Shown piece by piece: positions 10,656 to 23,325 of a stretch of DNA of 64,000 nucleotides. Source of the DNA: Lineus longissimus (taxonomy: Eukaryota > Nemertea > Pilidiophora > Heteronemertea > Lineidae); contig NC_088320.1 of NCBI RefSeq assembly GCF_910592395.1, positions 9,178,001-9,242,000 on the forward strand, written 5' to 3'. Position 1 is the stretch's first letter. Each line of letters starts with the position of its first letter. The notes beneath the pieces were generated by a model that worked only from the letters and a program-made list of their open reading frames with translations, was not told where the DNA came from and did not search any database. The translations under genes were made by a program, and so were the position numbers.

Positions 10656-12835
10656 TTACAAATTGGGTTTTTCAACGGGTTTTATTGAGCGTCCTGAACG
10701 TCTAACAATAGGAGTTTTAGTCTGCGTGAGAGCGGTATTCGGCGTAATCGTTGCTGGTTCCGGTGGAGTCTCGGCTGGGCTTGGATCTGGTGTTGCGACT
10801 GGTGTCGGTAACTGCTGCAGGTGTCGTTGATTGCGTCTCAGTGTTGTTCCAGATTCTGTCTCTACAATGTTTGATCTGGGCACGATCTCGCACTTCTTTA
10901 CGACAGTTGCTGGCTTAGTCCAGCGTTTCTCAGCATCTGTTTTGATCCTAACCGGTTCACCTGGGCTTAACTCCGGGAGTGGTTTGCAACCAAATCTAGT
11001 GTTATAATGGCGTTCACTAGCGGACTTGGTCGCACAATCAGTTTCTCTCGCCTGTTTGTACGCTTGAAGTTCAGGGTTTGTCTGGTTGGGTAAAATCGGC
11101 AGTGTTGTCCGCAATTTACGGCCAACCAAGAGTTCAGCTGGGCTATACCCGGTAGTTGCTATAGGAGTATATCTATAGGCTAGGAGTCCTCTTGCAGGAT
11201 CCTTTTGCTCTAGAATCCTTTTGGCGGTTTTAACGGCAGAATCAACTTCGCCATTTGATTGTGCGTGTGTGGGACTTGACATGATGTGGTCGAATCCATA
11301 CTTTGTGGCGAATGCGGCAAATTCAGAAGAATCGAACTGCAATCCATTGTCTGATACGAGTTGCAATGGGATGCCCCATCGTGCAAATATGGACTTCAGT
11401 TTTCCAATAACGAGTTGGCTTGTCATGGATTTTCTCAGATGCGCAATTTCGATATAGCGTGAGAAATAGTCCGATACTACTAGGTATTCTCGGGCTTTCA
11501 GTGAACACAAATCTGTGGCTACACGTTCCCATGGCTGATCTGGCAATTCAATACAGATTAGCGGTTCTTTAACTTGGGCAGGGCGGCGCTCCCGGCAATA
11601 TGTACAATGTTCGATTCTAGTCTTTATATCTTGACTGATACCCGGCCACCTAATACATGATTTGGCACGTTCGCGACTCTTCATTATCCCCATATGACCG
11701 TCATAGATACGGGTTAGCATTTCTGTACGTAAAGTCACAGGAATCGCGATAAGGCTATCGTAGATCAGCAAACCTTCTTTCACTGACAGGTGATTTCTAG
11801 CCTCGTGAAATGCCTTTGGCTCGACTGGTACTGCTCTCACGTCGGGCCATCCATTGAGTGTATAGCGCATAGCTCGGCTTAACACGTCATCCTCGGCAGT
11901 GGCTTGCTCGATGGTCGCCAGCTTGTTCACGGATACATTCCAATTCATTTCAACTGCGGCTACATGGGCACTAATGTCATTGGCTTACTCCTCTGCTGAC
12001 TCATCTTGGCTCTTTTTTCGGACAGGATTACGGGATAAGGCATCTGCGACTACCAAACTTTTCCCGGCACATGTACGACATTGGCGTTGAGTCTCATCAT
12101 TCTGATGGAGTGGGGTCTGTCTTGATTTCGATCATTCATCAATGGTACGAGTGTCTTGTGATCAGTTAATGCTATGAAACTTTCGAGTCCATACAAATAC
12201 TGCCAAAAAATTCACATGCCCATACTGTTCCCAGGGCCTCCTTTTTGATCTGGGCATAACGTTTTTACAGCATCGTTTAGCGTTCTCGATGCAAATGCGA
12301 TCGGTATGAGTCCATCCCCATGGTCTTGAAGGAGTACACCACCTAGTCCGTAACTGCTCGCGTCTGCACTCATGATCATCGGCTTTGTAGGGTCATAGTA
12401 ACCAAGAACTGGTGCATTACACACTTTTGCTTTTACAGTATCGAACGACTTCTGCTGGTTTGGTCCTAAATCCATTCGACATCTTTCTTGAGAAGATCTG
12501 ACATGGGTTTGGCGGTTGTAGACATTTGGGGTACAAATCTGCACAGGTAATTCATCATACCTAGGACCCGCTTCAATTCAGATACAGATGTAGGAGGTTT
12601 CAGGTCTTTGATCGCTTCTACCTTCGCAGCTGAAGGACTAACACCGGCGCAACTAAAGAAATGTCCTACAAAGTCAATGTTTTTTTCCCCAATTTTGCAC
12701 TTCGTTTTGTTCAATTTTAACCCAGATTTTTCAATCGTCGCCAGAACTTTTTTCAATCGCTCGTCATGCTCCTCTTGGGTTGCACCAAATACTAGAATAT
12801 CATCCATCCCAATAATCACTCCATCGTGATCCTGG
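10656..12835 (-). pseudogene. Ty3/Gypsy retrotransposon pol remnant: RT end, RNase H, integrase
   Basis: Reading the minus strand from 12835: the tail of reverse transcriptase with a MDDILVFG catalytic motif, the RT connection (FVGHFFSCAGVSPSAAKVEA), then after a frame change (overlap 12466-12544) an RNase H part (SADASSYGLGGVLLQ, LTDHKTLVPLMN). The integrase follows as an intact 430-codon frame (10656-11948). It shows the zinc-binding HCTYC end, catalytic Asp in ATDLCS, Asp in VSDNGLQF and Glu in SNGEVDSAVK, and a proline-rich C-terminal tail. Frameshifts and a stop near 12000 break the RNase H. Gag, protease and the RT fingers/palm start are missing; the element ends abruptly at about 12835. 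Confidence 0.85.
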
Positions 12836-12878
12836 AGAATGAGAAGAATGAGGACTTGAATGACAACATGGACTAGGT

Positions 12879-14030
12879 TTATTTCTTGCTAGCTTTGGTC
12901 TTAGCAGCCTTTTGTGCTCCCCTGCGACGAGTTCGATGAACATCACAAAGGTGATTGAAATAGAAATTCACCCTGTCTTCACTAATACAGAGACAACGGG
13001 CCAAGTCTGCCAATTCAGCAGGTGCCAGGGGCTCTATGTCAACACTAGGATCAATCTTGCGTTTCTCATTAGCCTCCCTCTTTCTCAATTCAAACACATC
13101 ACCAATGACCTCGGAGGGCAAGTGTTGCCCAACATGGACACCCTTGTTATACAAATCCAGAAGTGAATCATAGCAGTGAAAACGGCCAACACATTCACTG
13201 CAATCAGAACAAGTGTCAGGATCTCGAGCACAGTCAACAGATGGCCATGGCAAGAAGTCAATGGGTGGTCCCCCTTCGAACCACCTGAAATCTCTGCGAT
13301 TGGATCCTACATTGGCTTTGCAAAATGGGTGCAAGCAATCATCTGAGAAACAGCAAATGAGGGCAAACACATACTTGCAACTTGCCACCTGGTGGGCTTT
13401 CTGGACAGTCAGAACGTCATCAAAATGAGCCAACCAAGAAGATGTCTGTTCGTTGTTGCTGTGTTTCTGGTGCAACTCCATTTTTTTTGTGGATTTGCCC
13501 TCAGGTACTCCAAGAGAATCGAGCGTCTCTCTTCAAACTGACCACCAGCAGAAGCTTTGAAAAGCTTGATGGTGCCTCTTTTGAAGTTTGTGTTGTTCAC
13601 ACGTTCGATGTAAACATTAACAGCAGCATTCAGATTTGCTGCGATACGATCCTCGCTAATTTCTCCACTTTGGGGATCTTTGTTTGGGCCAAGGAGTGTA
13701 GAAGGGATGAATAGATTGGCATGTGCTCTAGTGAGCTGGCCATTGAGATGCTCCACTTTGTTGAGGTAACTTCCTCCACTGAACCTTGTGAAGACAAAAG
13801 TAGCCAGTTTGCACATCTCGATGTGCCATTCGGCCCAGATGAATTGCTGCTCTATGAAATCCGGATTTTCATCCCCCCCTCCGTCTACTCTTATGGCATC
13901 AATGCGGCGAGGCCGCCCATTCTTATTGAAGACATCACTAAACACAGGTTGATCCACCAGCATCCTAAGGTCAGCAGCATGCTGAGAAGGCGTTTTAGGG
14001 GTCAATCTTGTAGCTCGAACAATCTATATA
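12879..14030 (-). pseudogene. DDE-like transposon protein, one frameshift in an A8 run
   Basis: Two overlapping minus-strand frames (13409 to about 14030, and 12879-13481) describe one protein of about 390 residues. The first holds IRVDGGGDENP (Asp-rich, DDE-first-Asp-like), a FIEQQFIWAEWHIE helix and TRFSGGSYLNKVEHLNGQLT, a serine-glycine/asparagine-glutamate motif that resembles the last catalytic residue region of DDE nucleases. The second is Cys-rich (CCFSDDCLHPFC, CARDPDTCSDCSEC) and ends in a basic tail. The break lies in a run of eight A (T on the + strand, 13481-13488), so a single-base slippage or a sequencing error explains it. The 5' part is missing. I recognise the pattern as a recurrent invertebrate transposon-like protein but cannot name the superfamily. 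Confidence 0.55.
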
Positions 14031-15522
14031 ATAATACTGGAAGGGGGACGAATAAAGTCACACTTAGAGGCGTTGGATTGCCTTGAAATTTTGCATGAAT
14101 TGTGGTGACACCTTACCCTGATGCAACGTCTTGGTTTTGTTCAAAAATTTACTTCAGTGGAGCAGTAATGAGGGATTTTTAATCGGACACTGTCAATTCT
14201 CCTTACCACTTATTGCTGTTAAATTATGCAGGGGCTTAATCAATTATCTGCACTCCCTCTGGGGTGAATAACATTACCTTTTGAACAGCTGGCTGTGGGG
14301 GATGATTGGAACAGCCGGTATACCTGCTGACCTGCTGAACCCAGGTTAATGTTATTCTCAATCCACGATTTCGCGGGAAATGAAATTGTAAACAAGCGCA
14401 TGTGTGCAGTTCAAATGTAGACAAAAATGTATTTTTGGTACTTTGGTTGCTGGACTTGGGTTTTCCCGCAGTTAGGAGCTGGGGTCAAATTGATGGTCTA
14501 TTGTTTATGGGTGCTGTTTTAGTCAGAGCTAGCCCTTGATTATGAAGGAATTTTCAAATGAAGGTTACCATGGTCTGTTTATGTGCTCACCACAGCTTTC
14601 AATACTTGATGTATCTGAAGAGGCACGCTGAACCTGACATGGCCTTATCAAGGAGCTGCTCACGATGCTGAACTTCTAGCTTGCCTGTCGACGAAGTGCC
14701 TTGCCCGAGACATTTGGAAGCCGACATGTGAAGGCCTATCTGAGTTCTCCTTCTTCTCTGTATAAAAAGGGGCATATTGCTGACTAAGGAACGAGGCATA
14801 TTGACATTGCCTCATCATCTCTATCGGACCAATTGATACACTTTTTATGCACACATACAGCACGCCACAGCTAGGTCCGAGTTTGTGGACAAATGGTTTG
14901 TTTAATTTGCCTCTTCAATATTGCTCCTTTGATATTGCATTAGATTTTTATTGCAATTCAATCTATTCAAGATATAGCCCATTTAAACCTGCCTGCGCCA
15001 CGGGTATAATGCTAGTGCCTGCATAATCCTCCTGTGTGGTCGCTGACCCACCGAAGTAACAAGTAGTCACCTGAAGCTGACATTCATCACGAGTCGTGAA
15101 GTCAGTTCTAGTTGCTAGATCTTCACTACCAGTCTCCATCAGGGTTTTGAATTTGTTACCTGAGGACAGAGTATTCATTCTGAATGCAGCTGCATCATCT
15201 CTGTTCAGATTGAATATTTCTGAGTTATCAGTTCCCTAGAGAACATCAAAAGATCTGTACAGGGCATTTGAGTACCTATCATCGACAATAATCTTTACTT
15301 CAAATCCCTTTCGGGCCCATTTTGAAATTATGTTTGCAGCCCCATGGTACCTTGAACTTAAGCGAAACCGTTTGTTCCTGGGTATACACAATTGAACCAA
15401 TGTACCATGGCTTATGTCTTCCCCTATTTCCTGACTGAGAGCATTTCATAATTTGGTTATCGTCATTTTCTGCCCAACTTTCACACGCTCCCAAGTCAAG
15501 CTTGATGATGCCCTCCGCCAGT
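14031..15522. other. non-coding, nothing recognised
   Basis: No exon, RNA or clear repeat. Short open frames here lack support. Confidence 0.4.
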
Positions 15523-15748
15523 TAGGGTAGAACACAACGACAAAGCAACACCGATATCCAATCCAACGCAACTTTAATGTGAGACAAAATAAGCACACGA
15601 CCAACCAGTCGTAGGGCTGAACTTAGAGTGGCCTAACATACATACATGTACATGCATACACAAATAGTATTAGGGCAATTACAACAATACATAAAAGGGT
15701 GTTATTAACAACAATACCACAATTACTGGCGCAACCTCTTTTTCTTTT
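15523..15748 (-). repeat. putative polypurine tract and 3' LTR of the adjacent retrotransposon
   Basis: Just downstream of the pol stop at 15808 (minus orientation) is a purine tract AAAAGAAAAAGAGG (15735-15748), followed by about 210 bp that contain an ATTAAA poly(A)-signal-like motif. Position and composition fit polypurine tract plus LTR. No partner LTR lies in the window, so the boundaries are a guess. Confidence 0.4.
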
Positions 15749-15807
15749 AGAAAGATGATAGTGAGAGTCCAATATATTCACGAATGATCATGAGAATGAG
15801 GTTTGAA

Positions 15808-18293
15808 TTAGAAATGGCCGTAAAACTGCGTTTGCTTTCGATCACGGCAGGAGCGTCGCAGAGGTTGAGGGTCAGTGGACGCGGATATGCATGGTTCATT
15901 TTGGGTCGACGGCTCGGCTATTTCCAGAGGAATCTCGGGAACGGGCGGTGGCGGTGGCGTCTGTATTGGCTCTGGGAGTTCGGATAAGGCACGTTCCGTC
16001 GCAGGTACGCACACGGTCACGTCGGAGTCGTCGTCGTCATCGTCATCTGTCGAGTACTTATAGTTTTTAGTGTCTAGAACTACCTGGCTTGGTACCCTAT
16101 AACACTCAGTTTTCTTGACCCGGTAAGATGCATTTCGCAGTTGAGAACCAACAAGCTTTCTGATATTGCACCAATTGTTGTCTAGTGACGTCAAGATGTA
16201 ACGATCACGAGATGTGGACTTGTTAAGATCGGCGTAGAGGTACACGATGTCGCCGACTTCCCAATCCTGTATTGAACCAGTGTCGGAGGTGCGCGTGTTC
16301 GGAGCTTTTGACTTTTCGCTATGTGGGTGATTGTCTTTGCGCTTACTGTGTTGATTTCGGATCAAAGACTCGTCAGACATATTCAGCTGTCTGTTCGTGA
16401 ACTGGTCACGTTGTAGCATCATTTCACGTGCGGAGAGGCCTCTTGAGCGGACGCGAGCATTTAGGGTTGCAGAGGCAATGGCTAGGGTCTTCGCGGAGAT
16501 GCACCCACCTGTGGGGTCAGTTTTTAGCAACTCCAACTCTAATTCCTGGACAGCTTTTTCGGCTACCGGGTTTTTGTTGACGTTCTTTACTCTACCAACT
16601 TCGATCGCGATTTTGAGTTCTGATAGCTGTTTGTCGCTGACTAAAGCTTTGAAGCCTGGCGCCGGGTCAACGCGAATTACAGCGTTAGGACCACCTAAGG
16701 GTCTAATATCAACACATAGGCGGATGAGACCATCGCGGAGTGATTCATGGCGCTCATCTTCGATAAGGGTTGACGTAGTGTATGACGTCACACACTCTCT
16801 GAGGACAAGGATGAACTGCCTGTTGCGCCTGATCACATCTGCAGCGAATGATACACCAACGGTGTCTGGCGGATCACAAGTACTTTGTTCCGCAAACAAA
16901 TGTGGGGTTTTCAAAAGCGATGCGCATTTGTGACAAGACTGAGCGACCTTTTCAATGGACTTGTCGAGATCCAAGGCGAAGAAGTAGCGGTGGGTAACCG
17001 ACTTCAGCTGATTGGTTGACGGATGGTCAAGCCTAACATGGAGAGCTGTCAGTAAGCCATCTAGTACCTGACGGGGAACGACTATTCGTTCACGCGTTGG
17101 GATGAGTGGTTCGTTCTGGGGTACAACCAAAAGACCGTCTTTTGCAATCGTCGCAGCGTTGAGGTAACGTTTCACGTCCTTACTGTTAGTTACCTTTTTG
17201 GAAGGGCGTGTACCTTGCTTCAGGTGCGCATGTGTGCGTCTTAAATCTGCGCACTCAGACTGGATCGATAGCCATGTCGACCTGCTGGTAAACGGGAGCT
17301 TGTGAATGCCGGACACAATGTCGGATACGTTTACAGGTACGCGTCGAACGACTGAGTCCTCGGTTTGTTTTACGAAACTGCAGATTTGGCAACCTTGCTC
17401 ATCACATGGTGGGGCATTGCGGCTTGCAAAATCCGACTGCAGTATGGAAGAGCCCGATACATGGCGTATAGATACCTGGTATCTACTCGCTGTTGACAGG
17501 AATGTGGTGACTCTAGGACTAGCAGAAAACTCACCGCGGCAGAGTTTCTCAAATGCTTGTACGCATGGTTTACTGTCTGTCAAGACACAAGTGTTTTCTG
17601 TGGCTTGGATTATATAAGGACTAAAATGTTTGACAGCTGCTGCGATTGACAAAGCTTCGACCTCGCACGGTAGCCAAGTAGCTTGTCTGTCTCGTAGTTT
17701 TGCGCTAAAGAAACCGGCTAGGTGTACCTTGTCTGACCGAGTGACGTAGAGTGTAGCGCCTAGACCAGGTTTTCTAAATGCGCCGTCTGTTACGATCCAC
17801 AGAGTGTCACTTGGACGAGGTAGCGCGATAATGCGATTTGTTCCAAGTGTTTTCTGAGCGCTTTTGAAGGCTTCACACAGTTCGTCAGACCAAACAATTT
17901 TCTCTTTGGACTCGCGGCCGGCGGTAGCTTGGTCTAACAGAGTGAGTACATCGGAACATCTCGGGATAACGCGGGCAAGTACCTTATAGGCGCCAATGAA
18001 AGACCTTAGGTCCTTCACTTTCTCTGGGAGATTGCAATTAGAGAGGGTTGCGATGCGATGGGGGCTAGCTTGGAGGGTACCCAGAGACCAGATCCATCCA
18101 AGGATGGTTGTACTCTAAGGAGCGATAATCGTTTTCGGGGCTGAAAGTGCGAGACGATTGATATGAAGGACGTGTAGGAACTTCTTGAAGTTAAGGAGGA
18201 GCTCCTCTGGGGTGTCTCCACCGATGTAGAGGTCATCGGCTATTTTAGCTACGATGCCTTCTTGAATGAGGTGTCCTACAACGCGAGACATTA
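15808..18293 (-). pseudogene. Ty3/Gypsy-like retrotransposon pol (RT end, RNase H, integrase), 5'-truncated with one stop
   Basis: From 18293 downward on the minus strand: an RT palm segment with the catalytic [11 protein letters not shown], a TAG stop (18114-18116), and from 18018 an open 736-codon frame. That frame holds the RT thumb ([19 protein letters not shown]), an RNase H with acidic residues in VTDGAF, CEVEALS, LTDSK and SDFASRN, an integrase zinc module (LDHPSTNQL...CHKCASL) and a core with Asp in AADVI, Asp in RVDPAPGF and Glu in [12 protein letters not shown]-terminal acidic (Asp7) and proline-rich tail follows. Gag, protease and the RT fingers are absent: the copy stops at 18293 where an inverted copy begins. 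Gypsy versus BEL placement is not certain from motifs alone. Confidence 0.8.
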
Positions 18294-19792
18294 GAATAGT
18301 CGTTCCCCGTCAGGTACTGGATGGCTTACTGACAGCTCTCCATGTTAGGCTTGACCATCCGTCAACCAATCAGCTGAAGTCGGTTACCCACCGCTACTTC
18401 TTCGCCTTGGATCTCGACAAGTCCATTGAAAAGGTCGCTCAGTCTTGTCACAAATGCGCATCGCTTTTGAAAACCCCACATTTGTTTGCGGAACAAAGTA
18501 CTTGTGATCCGCCAGACACCGTTGGTGTATCATTCGCTGCAGATGTGATCAGGCGCAACAGGCAGTTCATCCTTGTCCTCAGAGAGTGGTTACCGTGCGA
18601 GGTCGAAGCTTTGTCAATCGCAGCAGCTGTCAAACATTTTAGTCCTTATATAATCCAAGCCACAGAAAACACTTGTGTCTTGACAGACAGTAAACCATGC
18701 GTACAAGCATTTGAGAAACTCTGCCGCGGTGAGTTTTCTGCTAGTCCTAGAGTCACCACATTCCTGTCAACAGCGAGTAGATACCAGGTATCTATACGCC
18801 ATGTATCGGGCTCTTCCATACTGCAGTCGGATTTTGCAAGCCGCAATGCCCCACCATGTGATGAGCAAGGTTGCCAAATCTGCAGTTTCGTAAAACAAAC
18901 CGAGGACTCAGTCGTTCGACGCGTACCTGTAAACGTATCCGACATTGTGTCCGGCATTCACAAGCTCCCGTTTACCAGCAGGTCGACATGGCTATCGATC
19001 CAGTCTGAGTGCGCAGATTTAAGACGCACACATGCGCACCTGAAGCAAGGTACACGCCCTTCCAAAAAGGTAACTAACAGTAAGGACGTGAAACGTTACC
19101 TCAACGCTGCGACGATTGCAAAAGACGGTCTTTTGGTTGTACCCCAGAACGAACCACTCATCCCAACGCGTGAACGAATAGTCGTTCCCCGTCAGGTACT
19201 AGATGGCTTACTGACAGCTCTCCATGTTAGGCTTGACCATCCGTCAACCAATCAGCTGAAGTCGGTTACCCACCGCTACTTCTTCGCCTTGGATCTCGAC
19301 AAGTCCATTGAAAAGGTCGCTCAGTCTTGTCACAAATGCGCATCGCTTTTGAAAACCCCACATTTGTTTGCGGAACAAAGTACTTGTGATCCGCCAGACA
19401 CCGTTGGTGTATCATTCGCTGCAGATGTGATCAGGCGCAACAGGCAGTTCATCCTTGTCCTCAGAGAGTGTGTGACGTCATACACTACGTCAACCCTTAT
19501 CGAAGATGAGCGCCATGAATCACTCCGCGATGGTCTCATCCGCCTATGTGTTGATATTAGACCCTTAGGTGGTCCTAACGCTGTAATTCGCGTTGACCCG
19601 GCGCCAGGCTTCAAAGCTTTAGTCAGCGACAAACAGCTATCAGAACTCAAAATCGCGATCGAAGTTGGTAGAGTAAAGAACGTCAACAAAAACCCGGTAG
19701 CCGAAAAAGCTGTCCAGGAATTAGAGTTGGAGTTGCTAAAAACTGACCCCACAGGTGGGTGCATCTCCGCGAAGACCCTAGCCATTGCCTCT
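18294..19792 (+). pseudogene. inverted, internally rearranged copy of the same retrotransposon pol
   Basis: This + strand segment repeats the minus-strand pol. Positions 18294-18588 match 16793-17087 and 18591-19792 match 16471-17672, with equal lengths and no indels seen. The encoded residues are the same as in the minus copy; the few differences I noticed are at the junctions (TGGTTACC versus TGGCTACC) and one synonymous change (CTG/CTA in QVLDG). The integrase zinc module therefore occurs twice in tandem around an RNase H segment. The frame is open for 523 codons but is a scrambled product, not a functional gene. It ends abruptly inside a Polinton polymerase gene at 19792. Confidence 0.85.
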
Positions 19793-22700
19793 AGGTCTAA
19801 AATCGCTTGCCCCATAAATATTGGCTTATTGAGATAGACTTCTGCTTTTTGACGTTCTACCATGACTAGATCTTTGCAGAAGATTTTGTGCGAGTTGTAG
19901 TTGTTACTATTGACTAATTTTCGAAGCTGATTGGCAGTTGTGGCTAAGGTAATGTCTTTTCTACGTCTGACGGACTCCATAGTTTTGCCAAATATCGCAT
20001 TGTTCATCAATTTGAAGAAGTCTTTTTCGAAGTCATTTTTGGCGTTTGCGCGTTGGCCTGTGTTGAAGTCTATATATTCTTTCAAGAAGTTAGACTCTTC
20101 GTAACTTACACCTCTGTGAATCTTTTTCAGTTTGAGACCCTGTGCTAAATAGAACTTCAAGATCTTGTGATGCACAATGTAATTTTTCTTGTCTTGCAGG
20201 TTAGGAATGAGCTTGTCATTCTTGTGCTCAGGAGCAAGAGGATAATCATTGTGAAGCTGGTGAAGATGGTCTGGATATTCTAGGTCAACTTCAAGCGTGC
20301 AGGCGGTATCTTGCCACTTGGAAAAGTCCTTCATCCATTTAAACTTTCTCACTGGTAAATCTTGACCCATCGCGACACCGTACAAGTTATTCGCATCAAC
20401 ATAGGTGATGTAACTTGTAGGTTGATTTTCATCATAGTCTTTCAGGAGTGGATTATTTGCTTTGCCATATCTATGACTTGCTTGACATACTCCCCCTCGA
20501 ATACCTAGTTTGAAGAAGTTGTACATGTCCACATCTGTGAGCAGCTCAATCTCAACTTGTGTCATTTTAAGCATCGCTTGCCATGACAGACCTGGTGATG
20601 TATAAAACCAAGCAGGGTCTAGTTCATAATGTGACAGACATGTGTTCCTGAAATTTTCAAGTATGTCTGCCAGTAGCAGAACATCTGTCTCAAGATAAAT
20701 TTTGTGGTAGTCTTCAAAGGTTTGACAGTTGAACCTATCCCACACATGTTGAGCGTGTAGGTACTCCTCTTGTGAAATTTTGGTGCTGTTAAAGGTGGAA
20801 TAAAATTCTTCAATGGATGGTAACTGTTGACTCTGAAATTTTTCGTGTGAGTCAACCCATTCATACGGATAAATACCTTTTCTTGTTACGAGGTCAAAGT
20901 GTTCACCATTAAATTTTGTAGCTAAATTTTTCATTTGCTGATTAGGCAAATTCTTAGCTAGATTTGCTAGTGAAGACTGCATTAACCTGTAAGAGTCAAG
21001 GCATCTTATTTCAATTTGATCATCATTGATAGGTAAGACCTTGCTGAAAGATATGTAATTTTCAGAGTTTGAGGCGATGACATTCAGTCTACCTTTTAAA
21101 TTTTTCACAAACAGATGTGCATCATAGCCTGACAGATTGTGAAAATATACAGGTATGAACTTTGGAGAATTGAAGAGTATATTACAATTTCTATGCGCTG
21201 CTCCTCTGTATTCACCTGTGAAATGATTGTGATCACGAACTTTGAAATTTTGTGCTGTGAACACTTTGTCGCAGAGATAACAGTTTCTAGCAAAATTGTA
21301 ACTAGTTTGCTGCTCGTGAGTCAAAGCATCCATTGGTTTAGGGTTGAATAGAATTTTTGATCCAATCTGTTCACAGATAGAAGTTACTGTATTGGCAAAG
21401 TGTTCACCAATGTCTTCATCTTCTGCCTGCTGAATATAGGTGAACATCTTATTTTTCCTCGCTATTTGTGACTGATCATACTGGATATAGATGGCATAAC
21501 TATTTGGAATATGCTGTTGGTTTTGAACTGTTTTTTCACCAAGATTTTGGTTGACTTTCTTTAGCGAGCATTCAAAGTCAGCGATGATAACAACTGGATG
21601 TTTTTGTTGTGCTTTCAAGTTAGTGAATAGTAAGGTATTTTTTCCATGTGAAGGCATCCTAACTTTTACACATTCAAACTGTACACAGTTATCAAGATGT
21701 TCATGGTACCTTATATTTAGAAGTTCACCAGTTGATGATGAAATAACTTTCATACATCTGAAGCATACTTTGACCTGTCCCTTGTGTTTTGAATGTGATG
21801 CAGATACAAGTCTTGAGAAATTTTTAATCCATGCGTAATGGTAGTTAGCATTATCTTTGACAGCTTCTATTTTTTCACTCTCGTCTACCATGCTGTCATC
21901 TTCTTTGAAGTGTAGGAGATTGATGTACTTGTCTTCTGCTAGAACTCTTTCAGAAATTCTAGCGGGGAAAATGGTTGTTTCTTCACCTTTTTTGAAGACT
22001 ACCCGTCTAGGGATAAATGTAAAGATATTGACTCCAAGGCCAGGATTGTTCTTCTCAAATTTGTCAATATCTTTGAGGGTAACTGGATAGTCAAGATCTT
22101 TGAACATGTGATCGAATTCAGGTCGGTTGTAATTTGACACATATTCTGTATGCTTTGGAATATTTAACAAGGCAGCTTCAACAGAGTATCTGAAGCAAAG
22201 CTGATCAGTGTTTTGTACATTGATCACCGCTTTTTTCCTTTGAATCTGTTGGGGGATAGGGATATAGGAAGATCCTGAAATTGGTTGATATTTGACAGTG
22301 TGCAGCTCAATCTTGGTCACTTCTAAAAAAATCCAACCTGACCCTTTCTGGATAAGATTCTTCAACTCCTTAAGCATATCTTCGATGAGAGAGTCATAAT
22401 TAAGTTTTTGACCCATGCCAAGGATATGTCTAGATCGTAGCTGAAACTCTTGAACTTCAGTCTTCCTTTTCATTGAAATATACAGGACGATGTTGATTTT
22501 TAAACTATTGTGCTGAGTTTCGACTTTAACTTTATCTTGTAAAACTGTTTTAACTTTCTCAAGGAAGGGTTGTATTCCAATTTCGGGCAGACCTTGCATT
22601 CTGAAATGGTTAACATAGCCTTTGAAAGCAGAGTTAACTTTCGCGAAGGAGCTTGAATCGGTATGTTGTTTGATCAGCTCCTGGATGAATTTTTTAGTCA

Positions 22701-23213
22701 TGGAACTTTTGACATTGATGTCAAGCTCCTTGGCCTGTTTGAAAAGATCAGATTTTAAAATACGTTTAATTGGTTCCTTGGTCAAGAGTTCTTTCAATTT
22801 CTCAATATTGAGGTTCTGAAATTTTTGTGACCAAGATCCTTAACTTGCTGTAAAAGTGGCTTCCTGATGGAAATTTTCGCTTTCACAGCTTTTGGTTTGA
22901 TGTCGGACAGATTCACATGCTGAATTTTGTCCTCTAAAATTGTGTCCAGTTGATCTTTTTTGAATTTTCTAGCATTGACTCCAAGTCTTTGTGCAAGAAC
23001 TCGTTTCTCAATTTGAGACAGGTCAGAAACTGGCTTGTCAATTTTCACTTCAACATCGTTGAAACTATTTGGAATTTGTTGAAGTTGTTCGAGTAGATTA
23101 TCTCTACTAAGACTTCCGTAATTTTTTATCTTGTGTCTAAAGGCGAGTATTTTCAACTCGTCGGTGGATAGTATTTCAGTTGAGCTATTTTCAATATGTC
23201 GCTTCGTATCCAT
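19793..23213 (-). pseudogene. Polinton/Maverick protein-primed DNA polymerase B, truncated before motif C and frameshifted
   Basis: The gene starts with ATG at 23211-23213. The N-terminal 139 codons contain two SAP-like helical motifs; a frameshift near a T5 run (22822-22826) leads into a long frame with a third such motif. The exonuclease domain shows DFE (21571-21579), YFHNLSGYDAHLF and YLETDVLLLAD. The polymerase shows motif A as YVDANNLYG (about 20378-20402) and motif B in DFFKLMNNAIFGKTM (about 19976-20045). Sequence then reads [12 protein letters not shown] and stops at the junction with the inverted retrotransposon copy, so motif C (DTD-like), the thumb and the C-terminus are absent. 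The open frame continues for another ~150 codons only because it crosses into antisense retrotransposon DNA. This is the polymerase of a virus-like transposon; other Polinton genes (integrase, ATPase, capsid) are not in the window. Confidence 0.88.
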
Positions 23214-23294
23214 TTATTTATAGAAAAATAATTTTTATTAGATACCGTCATGGAAACAAAATCTTTTAAGTTTTAAGTTTAGTTAGGGAAAGTC

Positions 23295-23325
23295 ATTTTA
23301 TAGCCAAAAAACTTGGCTATAAAAT
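23295..23325. other. perfect 13-bp stem-loop upstream of the Polinton polymerase
   Basis: ATTTTATAGCCAA (23295-23307), 5-nt loop, TTGGCTATAAAAT (23313-23325). It sits in the gap between the polymerase start and the leucine-rich ORF and is the first of three hairpins in 204 bp. Confidence 0.7.

Noticed and set aside
14236-15494. Several 60-70-codon frames
   Set aside because: No similarity, no splice sites, no codon bias that I could see; length is expected by chance.
17306-17617. 103-codon frame found twice (also 18646-18957)
   Set aside because: It is the antisense of the pol gene in both inverted copies.
18266-19837. 523-codon + strand frame as a working integrase gene
   Set aside because: It duplicates the zinc module and splices RNase H between two copies of it; the order cannot be functional.
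19330-22797. A single 1,155-codon frame that looks like a polymerase fused to a new C-terminal domain
   Set aside because: The last ~150 codons are the antisense of the inverted retrotransposon copy (the same peptide appears as an antisense frame at 16397-16933). It is a junction artefact, not a fusion protein.
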